A stretch of DNA of 7,811 bases from Burkholderiales bacterium. GTDB lineage: Bacteria > Pseudomonadota > Gammaproteobacteria > Burkholderiales > Burkholderiaceae. The stretch spans positions 1 through 7,811 of the forward strand of contig CAHJWV010000516.1 in the NCBI GenBank assembly GCA_903643055.1. The letters are read 5' to 3'. Shown piece after piece: positions 1-5,595 of this stretch. The position numbers and the translations under genes were made by a program. The notes beneath the pieces are model-generated. The model ran no database searches and was not told where the DNA came from. It was given only the letters and a program-made list of their open reading frames with translations. The stretch's first letter is position 1; each line of letters begins with the position of its first letter.

Positions 1-706
1 CGACCCGGCCCTCTATGCCCGCACCCTGCTGGCAGCGGGTTACTTCGAGGCGATCGCCTTTTCTGGCGAAGACCGCAAGCGCGCCGAGTTTTATCAAGAC
101 AACGCGCGCCGGGTGACCTTGCAAAAGCAGGCGGGCGATGTCGATGCTTACCTCGTCTCGCTGAACATGCAGTTGACCTTGGAAGCTTTCGACGAGACCG
201 GCCGCTCGCGCATCGCGCAGCTGATCAACAAGTCGAACCAGTTCAACCTGACGACGCGCCGCTACACCGAGGCCGATGTGGCCGCGGCGCAGAACGATGC
301 CGATGCCTTCACGCTGCAGGTGCGGCTGGCCGACACCTTCGGCGACAACGGCATGATCAGCGTGCTGGTCTGCCGCCGCGAGGGCACCGACTGGCACATC
401 GACACCTGGCTGATGAGCTGCCGCGTGCTGGGCCGCAAGGTCGAGATCGCAGTCCTCCAGGAACTGGTAGCGCAGGCATGCGCTCGCGGCATCGAGCGGC
501 TGATCGGCACTTATTTGCCGACCGAAAAAAACAAGCTGGTCGAAGCGCACTACGCCAAGCTCGGTTTCACGCTGCTCGACAAGCGAGCCGACGCAAGCAC
601 GGTGTGGGAACTGCGGACGGCCTCGGCGCCCACGGTCGCCGTGCCAATGCACATCGAGCGCATCGGGTTCGAGAAAGCAGGCGAGCCAGCGGTTGAAGCG
701 GCCTGA
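1..706 (+). CDS. FkbH-like protein, C-terminal part (5' end outside window)
   Basis: Open from base 2 to the TGA at 704-706, giving 234 visible residues; the start lies upstream, so the GTG at 113 is internal. Family members are usually about 600 residues, so the N-terminal region and most of the HAD phosphatase domain are missing. FkbH proteins dephosphorylate 1,3-bisphosphoglycerate and load the glyceryl group onto an acyl carrier protein, in polyketide or polysaccharide pathways, in the cytoplasm. Visible hallmarks are the end of the HAD domain (AFSGEDRKRAEFYQ, residues 20-32), the linker INKSNQFNLTTRRY (75-88), and a GNAT-like C-terminal domain with RLADTFGDNGMISV (108-121), DTWLMSCRVLGRKVE (134-148) and TEKNKLVEAHYAKLGF (174-189). 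The last 30 residues look like an unconserved tail. A strong terminator follows, so this is the last gene of its transcript. The family call is firm; the pathway is inferred. Confidence 0.9.
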   Translation, partial: DPALYARTLLAAGYFEAIAFSGEDRKRAEFYQDNARRVTLQKQAGDVDAYLVSLNMQLTLEAFDETGRSRIAQLINKSNQFNLTTRRYTEADVAAAQNDADAFTLQVRLADTFGDNGMISVLVCRREGTDWHIDTWLMSCRVLGRKVEIAVLQELVAQACARGIERLIGTYLPTEKNKLVEAHYAKLGFTLLDKRADASTVWELRTASAPTVAVPMHIERIGFEKAGEPAVEAA

Positions 707-758
707 GCCGCTTCGCATCGTCCATCAATGCTCGGCCGGGCGATCCGGCTGAACCTTC

Positions 759-785
759 AAAGCAGGCCTTCGGGCCTGCTTTTTT
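759..785 (+). terminator. Rho-independent terminator after the FkbH-like gene
   Basis: A perfect 10-bp stem, AAAGCAGGCC (759-768) with GGCCTGCTTT (773-782), is closed by the very stable C(UUCG)G tetraloop and runs into T783-785 with the stem's own Ts, a run of six. It begins 53 bases after the FkbH stop codon. The mirrored A-run on the left could let it act weakly on the other strand too. Confidence 0.93.
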
Positions 786-1153
786 GTTGCTCGCGGGTCA
801 GACGCGCCGCGATGACACAGTCAATGGCGGCCGAGCCGCAAGCGACGAGCCATCGGCCTTCAGCACAGCCACCGTGCCGAGATCTCCCGCCACCAAGCGA
901 ATGCTTTGTGAAACCGTGGGCATGCCGGCAAATGCTGCTGCAATTTTTCGACCGTGGCCGTACACCCGGGACTGCGGCCAAGGCCCCGCCAGAAGACGGC
1001 TTGATTCTGAATGCCTGCACATCGAGTCACGTGAGTTCCTCGGCCCTCGCACATGAAACCGTTTCGCGGAGTTTCTCACCCAAATTTGCCAACAAATTCA
1101 CGGTGCGAGAATTGCATCAGCCCCACAACGCCTCGTCAATCTTGTGGATGTCT
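786..1153. other. Long intergenic stretch without a convincing gene
   Basis: With its flanks, 577 bases separate the FkbH stop from the cytochrome start. Several frames are open on both strands (for example 728-1159 on + and 798-1079 on -), but their translations are rich in Ser, Arg, His and Cys, show no domain motif, overlap each other, and lack a clear ribosome binding site. I could not identify a sigma-70 or sigma-54 promoter with acceptable spacing. It may hold a regulatory leader, a small RNA or a decayed gene; nothing specific can be called. Confidence 0.5.
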
Positions 1154-1171
1154 GCATGAAGGCATTCATGC
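1154..1171. promoter_or_regulatory. Inverted repeat, possible operator or hairpin
   Basis: GCATGAA (1154-1160) and TTCATGC (1165-1171) are perfect inverted 7-mers separated by GGCA. The site lies 113 bases upstream of the cytochrome start. Its size and symmetry fit a dimeric regulator site or a short RNA hairpin. No regulator gene is in the window to pair with it, so the role is inference. Confidence 0.4.
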
Positions 1172-1187
1172 CGGGTGAGGCGTGCCG

Positions 1188-1257
1188 CTGGCCCCTGCCC
1201 ATGCCGGGGTCAGCCCCAAACAGTGGCCCGGCTTGCACCGGCCTTGGGTCAAACCCA
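1188..1257 (+). promoter_or_regulatory. Two short hairpins in the leader of the dehydrogenase unit
   Basis: CTGGCCCC (1188-1195) can pair with GGGGTCAG (1206-1213) with one G-U pair, around a 10-base loop. TGGGT (1245-1249) pairs perfectly with ACCCA (1253-1257) around CAA. Neither is followed by a T-run, so they are not terminators. They lie between the inverted repeat and the ribosome binding site and could shape the leader RNA, but short stems are common by chance in GC-rich DNA. Confidence 0.25.
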
Positions 1258-1283
1258 GACCCGCCTTAGGAGCGTTCATCGGT

Positions 1284-1712
1284 ATGAGAACAAGAAAAGA
1301 ACGAATTCATCTCGGCGTGGGGACCTTGATTTGGGTCACCGCGTTGCTGGTGGTCACCTTGGCCACCGGGCATGCCACGCCCGAAAGCGTGATCGAGCAC
1401 CACGACCGCGAGTTGAGCGCCGTGGCCGGCGAGCAGGTTGCCAATGCCTGTGTGTCGTGCCATGACCTTCAGCACCGCACGCACCGCATCGGGCCGCACC
1501 TGATGGGCGTGCTGGGCCGGCACGCGGGCCGCACATCGGGCTACGACTACTCCGATGCGATGCGCTCAAGCGGCATCGTCTGGAACGAGAAGACGCTGAG
1601 TGAATTCCTGAAGGAGCCGAGCAAGATGGTGCCGGGAACGAAGATGGGCTTGTCCGGCATGGCCGAAAGCGACATCAAGACGCTCGTCGAATACATCAAG
1701 GAGCAACAATGA
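1284..1712 (+). CDS. Monohaem class I cytochrome c, exported
   Basis: Encodes 142 residues. The ATG at 1284 is chosen because AGGAG (1268-1272) lies 11 bases upstream and it starts a proper signal sequence: basic MRTRKER, a hydrophobic stretch from about 9 to 28, and a possible cleavage after TGHA (residue 31). An upstream in-frame GTG at 1182 would add 34 residues unlike a signal peptide. The haem site is CVSCH (56-60); the distal ligand is probably Met121 in PGTKM, as in cytochrome c2-like proteins. It should act in the periplasm, free or tethered by an uncleaved signal, carrying single electrons. It overlaps the next gene by 4 bases and heads the flavodehydrogenase unit, so it is the likely electron acceptor of the GMC enzyme. 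Known FAD-glucose dehydrogenases use a triheme cytochrome; this one has a single haem motif. Confidence 0.9.
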   Translation: MRTRKERIHLGVGTLIWVTALLVVTLATGHATPESVIEHHDRELSAVAGEQVANACVSCHDLQHRTHRIGPHLMGVLGRHAGRTSGYDYSDAMRSSGIVWNEKTLSEFLKEPSKMVPGTKMGLSGMAESDIKTLVEYIKEQQ

Positions 1713-2119
1713 ATTTGCCGGATGACACAGTAAGCTCCCTGAGCCGGCGCGGCCTGGTGTGCGCCGCGCTGATCGCTCCGCCCTTGCAAGCCGCCGCCAT
1801 GGCGGCTCGCAGCCAAGTGCCCGCCGATGGCGCTGCCGCTTACCTCGCGGCGCTGTCTGAGCATCTGGAATTGCACGTGACGCGCTCGGTACAGCTGAAG
1901 GTCAAGACCGCCTTGTCGCTACCGGAGCAGCAGCAAATCCTGCGCACTGTTTATCAGCGGCTGCAGCAGGTGATCGGGCCGGCCTTTGAGACCGCGCGTG
2001 AAACCATCGGCGCCTGTGTCGCCGATGACCTGATCGGCCAGCGCAGCAAAGACATCCATGGGCTGAGCTTTGCGCAAACCGAACTGGCGATGCTGCTGGT
2101 CTCCCGGAGCGACGACTGA
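1709..2119 (+). CDS. Small Tat-signal subunit of a GMC dehydrogenase
   Basis: Encodes 136 residues. The ATG overlaps the cytochrome stop (ATGA) and is preceded by AAGGAG (1698-1703) five bases upstream, a strong ribosome binding site. The N-terminus has a twin-arginine motif, SRRGLV (12-17), then a moderately hydrophobic Ala-rich stretch and a possible AMA cleavage site near residue 33. The mature part (about 100 residues) looks helical and has no recognised catalytic motif. In the Burkholderia cepacia glucose dehydrogenase, a Tat-bearing gamma subunit carries the signal-less flavoprotein to the periplasm; gene order, size class and the signal all fit that role here. It is shorter than that gamma subunit, and I recognise it by context and signal more than by sequence. 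Its stop overlaps the GMC start by one base. Confidence 0.72.
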   Translation: MNLPDDTVSSLSRRGLVCAALIAPPLQAAAMAARSQVPADGAAAYLAALSEHLELHVTRSVQLKVKTALSLPEQQQILRTVYQRLQQVIGPAFETARETIGACVADDLIGQRSKDIHGLSFAQTELAMLLVSRSDD

Positions 2120-3699
2120 TGACCCAATTCATTGACGCCAGAAACACCGAGTTCAACACGCCGCTGATCGCCGACATTTGCGTGGTCGGCGCAGGCGCCG
2201 CGGGCATCACGCTGTGCTCGAACCTCGCAAATAGCGGGCTCAGCATCATCCTGCTGGAAAGCGGCGGGCGCGACATCGACGGCGCCACGCAGAACCTTTA
2301 TCAGGCCACGCAAAGCGGCATTCCCTACTACGACATGACCGCCTGCCGGCTGCGCTTCTTTGGCGGCACGACCAACCACTGGGGCGGCTACTGCCGCGAG
2401 AACGACCCGATCGACTACGCCGGGCGGCCCGATCTCGGCGTGCCCGAATGGCCGATCGGCTACGACGACATCGCGCCTTATGTGGTGACGGCCGCTCAGC
2501 AGCTCGGGCTGACGAAAGAAGGCTTTCAGCCCGACTGGCAAGCCAAGCAAAACGGCTTTCCCGAGTCCGACCTGCTGGAATCGCACTCGAAGGACTTCAT
2601 CAGCAAGGTGTTCCAGATCAGCCGCCGGCGCCGCTTCCAGGAGCTGTATGCCGAAGACCTGGAGAAGCAGACCAACCTCGATGTGATCCAGTACGCCAAC
2701 GTCACCCACATCGACGTCAACCCACAAGGCAACCGGGTGGACAGCCTGACGGTGCAAGCCATCGGCCGCAAGCCCTTCAAGGTGCAGGCGCAGCGCTTCG
2801 TGATGGCCGCGCATGCGGTCGAGAACGCACGGCTGCTGCTGCACTCCGACGACGTGATCGCCAAGGGCATCGGCAACAAGTCGGATCAGCTCGGCCGCAA
2901 TTTCATGGAGCACGCCTACGTCGAGTCGGGGCTGTTCTTTCCGAACGAAAGCTTCCCGCGCTTCTATGACGCCGGCACGCTGGAGCGCATCAACCTCAAC
3001 GTCAACCTGAGCCTCTCGGAAGCCGCCATGCGGCGCGAGAAGATGCTGCAGTACTACTGCCGCTTTCAGCCGATCTATGGCTACGAAGAGTCGGCCAAGG
3101 CCTTGTCGAAACTCAAAGGCCGCTTCTGGGAGCCGGGGGATCTGCGCACGCTCGATGCGCTGAGCGCCGTGCTGCGCGCGCCGTCCGAAAGCGCCAAGTT
3201 CGTGGCCTCGCGCGCGGGCGTGCTGCGGCCCAAGCCAATGGCTTACCTGCTCGATCACCGCATTGAACAAAGCCCGAACCCCGACTCGCGCATCACGCTG
3301 ACCGACGAACGCGATGCACTGGGCGTGCGCAAGGTCAACCTGAATTGGGCGCTGTCAGACCTCGACTGCCACACCTTCGCGCGCGGCCAGGACGTGGTCG
3401 TTCGAGAGCTGACACGGCTCAAGCTCGGTAGCTTCAAGGCCCCAGCGCTTGCGCCGAAGGCGATCCGCGACAACGCCCGCGGCCATTACCACCACATCGG
3501 CACGGCACGCATGGCCAAGAGCGAGCGTGACGGCGTGGTCGATACCGATGCGAAGGTCTTCGGCATGGCCAACCTCTTCATGGCCAGCAGCGCGATCTTC
3601 CCGACCTCCGGCTACTCCGGCCCGACGATGATGATCATCGCCTTTGCGATCCGCCTGGCCGATCACTTGAAGAAAACCACGACAGGAGTCAGCGCATGA
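2119..3699 (+). CDS. GMC-family FAD-dependent oxidoreductase (dehydrogenase type)
   Basis: Encodes 526 residues, normal for the family. The ATG shares a base with the preceding stop (TGATG); GGAG (2106-2109) lies nine bases upstream. The Rossmann motif GAGAAG is at 24-29, with Glu47 (LLESGG) as the expected FAD-ribose ligand, FGGTTNHWGG at 81-90, and the AxENARLLL segment at 232-241. The C-terminal active-site region is GHYHHIGTARM (455-465). By the spacing seen in glucose oxidase (H516 to H559, 43 residues), His458 is the catalytic base, and the second position is Gly501 in SGPTMM, where Asn (as in NPT) or His is usual. It has no signal peptide, consistent with export alongside the Tat protein upstream. 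It should oxidise an alcohol or sugar hydroxyl in the periplasm and pass electrons to the cytochrome. The substrate is unknown; a cytoplasmic enzyme cannot be excluded. Confidence 0.9.
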   Translation: MTQFIDARNTEFNTPLIADICVVGAGAAGITLCSNLANSGLSIILLESGGRDIDGATQNLYQATQSGIPYYDMTACRLRFFGGTTNHWGGYCRENDPIDYAGRPDLGVPEWPIGYDDIAPYVVTAAQQLGLTKEGFQPDWQAKQNGFPESDLLESHSKDFISKVFQISRRRRFQELYAEDLEKQTNLDVIQYANVTHIDVNPQGNRVDSLTVQAIGRKPFKVQAQRFVMAAHAVENARLLLHSDDVIAKGIGNKSDQLGRNFMEHAYVESGLFFPNESFPRFYDAGTLERINLNVNLSLSEAAMRREKMLQYYCRFQPIYGYEESAKALSKLKGRFWEPGDLRTLDALSAVLRAPSESAKFVASRAGVLRPKPMAYLLDHRIEQSPNPDSRITLTDERDALGVRKVNLNWALSDLDCHTFARGQDVVVRELTRLKLGSFKAPALAPKAIRDNARGHYHHIGTARMAKSERDGVVDTDAKVFGMANLFMASSAIFPTSGYSGPTMMIIAFAIRLADHLKKTTTGVSA

Positions 3700-3938
3700 T
3701 GAAGAAACTGGCCGCATGGCTGTTGCTGCCGCCCATCGTGGTGGCCGTTCCCTGGCTGCTGGCAGCGATCCAGCGGCGCTGGCTTTCCGCGGGTGTGCTG
3801 CTCGTCCTGTGGTTCGCGGCTTATGCCGTGATGTTCAAGCTGTGGGCCGGAGTGGGCTTCGTGGCCCTCGTGCTGCTGGGCCTGGGTGTGGCGTTCACAT
3901 CGAAGATTGAGTTCGGCCGAACTGAAAATTCGTTTTGA
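3696..3938 (+). CDS. Small hydrophobic membrane protein of the dehydrogenase unit
   Basis: Encodes 80 residues and I do not recognise a family. The ATG at 3696 overlaps the GMC stop (TGA at 3697-3699), and AGGAG at 3684-3688 sits seven bases upstream. A second ATG follows at once at 3699. The protein starts MMKK and then has three likely membrane segments, about 6-25, 30-47 and 50-67, separated by the basic turn QRRW (26-29) and by FKLW, with a short polar tail ending at residue 80. Overlap and a good ribosome binding site make it a real fourth gene of the unit. It could anchor the dehydrogenase or cytochrome to the inner membrane or pass electrons to quinone; there is no visible haem or metal site to support the latter. 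The role is inference. Confidence 0.78.
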   Translation: MMKKLAAWLLLPPIVVAVPWLLAAIQRRWLSAGVLLVLWFAAYAVMFKLWAGVGFVALVLLGLGVAFTSKIEFGRTENSF

Positions 3939-4067
3939 TCGCAAGCAGATGTCTGTTCTCAGACCTGGTGCGGCGGCTCAGCGCTCATCGAAAAGGCCCT
4001 TGATTGCCCGCGGCGGTCAGGCGATTTGGGGGATCATGGTTGAATCGATCCACCCCCTGATGGCCAC

Positions 4068-4568
4068 ATGACATTTGATTGCAGTAAGGCATTGCGCTCC
4101 GTTCGACATCTGGCCGGCCTGCTTTTGTCCAGCGCCTTGTTCGGTGGCTGCGCGAGCGAAGCCGAGCGACAAACTGAAGCCGCCACGGCTTGGAAAGCCT
4201 CGCTGCCCGCGTCGTGGGCCGACTATGGCTCGCCACCTCTGGAGCATTTCAGGCTGTTCCTGAAGGCCTTCATGGCCAGCAGCCTCAGAGACCCGGCCTC
4301 GGCCCAATACGGCGAGTTCATGGTGCCGCAAAAGAGTTACGCCATCGTCGATGCCGATCGGAAAAAGGTGGTGTATGGCTATGCGAGCTGCGTCTACGTG
4401 AATGCCAAAAATTCTTACGGCATCTATACCGGCAACCACATGTTCTGGTTTCTGTCGAAGAACAACGAGGTCTTGCTGTCTCGCGACCTGACCGACACCG
4501 CATTCTTGGCGGTGACGTACCAGAACAACCTGGTCAAGTGCCTTGATTACCACTACGAGACCCAGTGA
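4068..4568 (+). CDS. Predicted lipoprotein of a conserved small family, function unknown
   Basis: Encodes 166 residues. An in-frame TGA at 4041 leaves the ATG at 4068 as the first usable start; no clear Shine-Dalgarno sequence precedes it. A basic N-region and hydrophobic stretch (15-25) lead to LFGGC with Cys28, close to a lipobox although Phe at -3 is not ideal, so it is probably an exported lipoprotein. The mature part carries a pattern I recall from many small secreted proteobacterial proteins: a DPASAQYGEF-like motif, then a Cys followed by VNAKNSYGIYTG, then an aromatic MFWFL stretch. No activity is known to me for that family. It is 129 bases beyond the dehydrogenase unit, so it may be separately expressed. 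The long opposite-strand frame here (4017-4628) has the His/Val-rich look of an antisense shadow. Confidence 0.78.
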   Translation: MTFDCSKALRSVRHLAGLLLSSALFGGCASEAERQTEAATAWKASLPASWADYGSPPLEHFRLFLKAFMASSLRDPASAQYGEFMVPQKSYAIVDADRKKVVYGYASCVYVNAKNSYGIYTGNHMFWFLSKNNEVLLSRDLTDTAFLAVTYQNNLVKCLDYHYETQ

Positions 4569-4634
4569 GCGGTGGGCCCGCGTGAGGCTTCGAAGGCGTT
4601 GATGGGCCACTGCGTCCATCCTGTGCATCGCGTT

Positions 4635-4650
4635 CTGCGACTCATCGCAG
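4635..4650. repeat. Short perfect hairpin between lipoprotein and hydrolase genes
   Basis: CTGCGA (4635-4640) and TCGCAG (4645-4650) form a perfect 6-bp stem with a CTCA loop, 66 bases after the lipoprotein stop. No T-run follows, so it is at best a weak or Rho-assisted end signal. Confidence 0.3.
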
Positions 4651-4720
4651 GCTGCGTGTCGATGTGAAGTCAGATGCCGACACTTCGGTCACGTCACGAC
4701 CCGGAGCTTCTTCGACCGCC

Positions 4721-5504
4721 ATGCATTCCCGCACCCGATTCGTTTGGCCCTGGATACGCAGCGCGGCGCGCTCTGCACTGTTCATCTACCTGGGCGTTTG
4801 CCTGCTGCTCTTTCTGCTGCAGCGCCACTTCATCTATCACCCGCCGCCGTCTTTTGAGCCGGCAAGCGCCACCGTGATGAGGCTTACCGTGGACGGCGCC
4901 GATTTGCAGGTCACGACCATGCCGCGGGCCGGCCCGAAGGCCATCGTCTATTTCGGCGGCAATGCGGAAGACGTCAATCAAAGCCTGCCGGGCTTGATGG
5001 CCGCCTTCCCGGACCAGTCGATCTATCTGATGAACTACCGCAGCTACGGTGGCAGTACCGGCGAGCCCTCGGAGCGCGCGCTGGTTGCCGATGCGCTGGC
5101 TTTGTTTGATCAGATGCGGTCTGCGCATGAAGAGATCACCGCGATCGGCCGCAGCCTTGGGAGCGGCGTTGCGGTGCAGTTGGCAAGCCAGCGGCCGGTC
5201 GCGCCTGATTCTCGTCACGCCCTATGACAGCGTGCAGGAAGTAGCCGCTCGAACCTTTTGGTTCATCTCGCTGAATTGGCTGCTACGAGACAAGTTCGAA
5301 TCGTGGCGCGTCGTCGGCAAGATCAGCGCACCGACATTGCTCATTGCAGCGGAGCATGATGAAGTGATCCCCGGCGCCAACACCGAAGCCTTGTTCAAGC
5401 ACTTCCGTCCGGGCATCGCACGCCTGCAGCAGATCAAAGGTACCGGCCACAACAGCGTGTCGCAGAGCGACGACTACCTGCCCTTGCTCAAAAGCATCTG
5501 GTAA
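4721..5504 (+). pseudogene. Membrane-anchored alpha/beta hydrolase, interrupted by a frameshift
   Basis: Two frames together make one hydrolase of about 261 residues. The first frame (ATG 4721, weak GGAG at 4703-4706; a GTG at 4664 is a less likely start) gives an N-terminal membrane anchor (about 19-33), the oxyanion-type segment YFGGNAEDV (77-85), NYRSYGGSTG (105-114) and the nucleophile elbow GRSLG with Ser145. It then runs into unrelated residues and stops at 5225-5227. The frame starting with CGC at 5202 continues exactly where the fold should, with RLILVTPYDS, then the acid in HDEVIP and the catalytic His in GTGHNSV, ending at TAA 5502-5504. All triad residues are thus present but split. 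The family resembles YfhR/BEM46-type hydrolases of unclear substrate. It may be a pseudogene or a sequencing error. Confidence 0.82.
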
Positions 5505-5523
5505 GTGCACCGGCTGACCGATG

Positions 5524-5543
5524 ATCGCGTTGTCATCGCGTTG
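5524..5543. repeat. Tandem 9-bp direct repeat in the convergent intergenic gap
   Basis: ATCGCGTTG occurs at 5524-5532 and again at 5535-5543, separated by TC. It lies in the 91-base gap between the convergent hydrolase and glycosyltransferase genes, where I see no convincing bidirectional terminator. It may be chance. Confidence 0.35.
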
Positions 5544-5595
5544 GGTGCCTGGCCTGCACGGCTGGCGCATTGAACATCGACTGTGTCAGAAATAG

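Noticed and set aside
728..1159. 143-codon plus-strand frame in the gene-poor stretch
   Set aside because: It starts before and reads through the terminator hairpin, has no ribosome binding site or domain, and its composition is unlike the neighbouring proteins.
1224..1237. Possible sigma-54 promoter (TGGCCCGGCTTGCA)
   Set aside because: The GG and GC elements are two bases too close for a functional -24/-12 site.
1182..1283. Upstream GTG start for the cytochrome gene
   Set aside because: It would place 34 Pro/Arg-rich residues before a good signal peptide, and AGGAG is positioned for the ATG at 1284.
1954..3270. 438-codon open frame on the minus strand opposite the GMC gene
   Set aside because: Its translation is rich in His, Val, Leu and Arg with no motif, and it lies opposite a gene with clear FAD and active-site motifs. 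GC-rich coding DNA commonly gives such antisense openings.
4028..4057. GGGGG/CCCCC stem before the lipoprotein start
   Set aside because: Only the five-base core pairs cleanly, the loop is about 20 bases, and extensions need bulges; not enough to call a regulatory structure.
4017..4628. 203-codon minus-strand frame over the lipoprotein gene
   Set aside because: Composition is that of an antisense shadow, while the plus-strand frame has a signal sequence, a lipobox-like site and family motifs.
5545..5570. Possible terminator between the convergent hydrolase and glycosyltransferase genes
   Set aside because: GCC/GGC pairing here is short and mismatched and no T-run follows on either strand.
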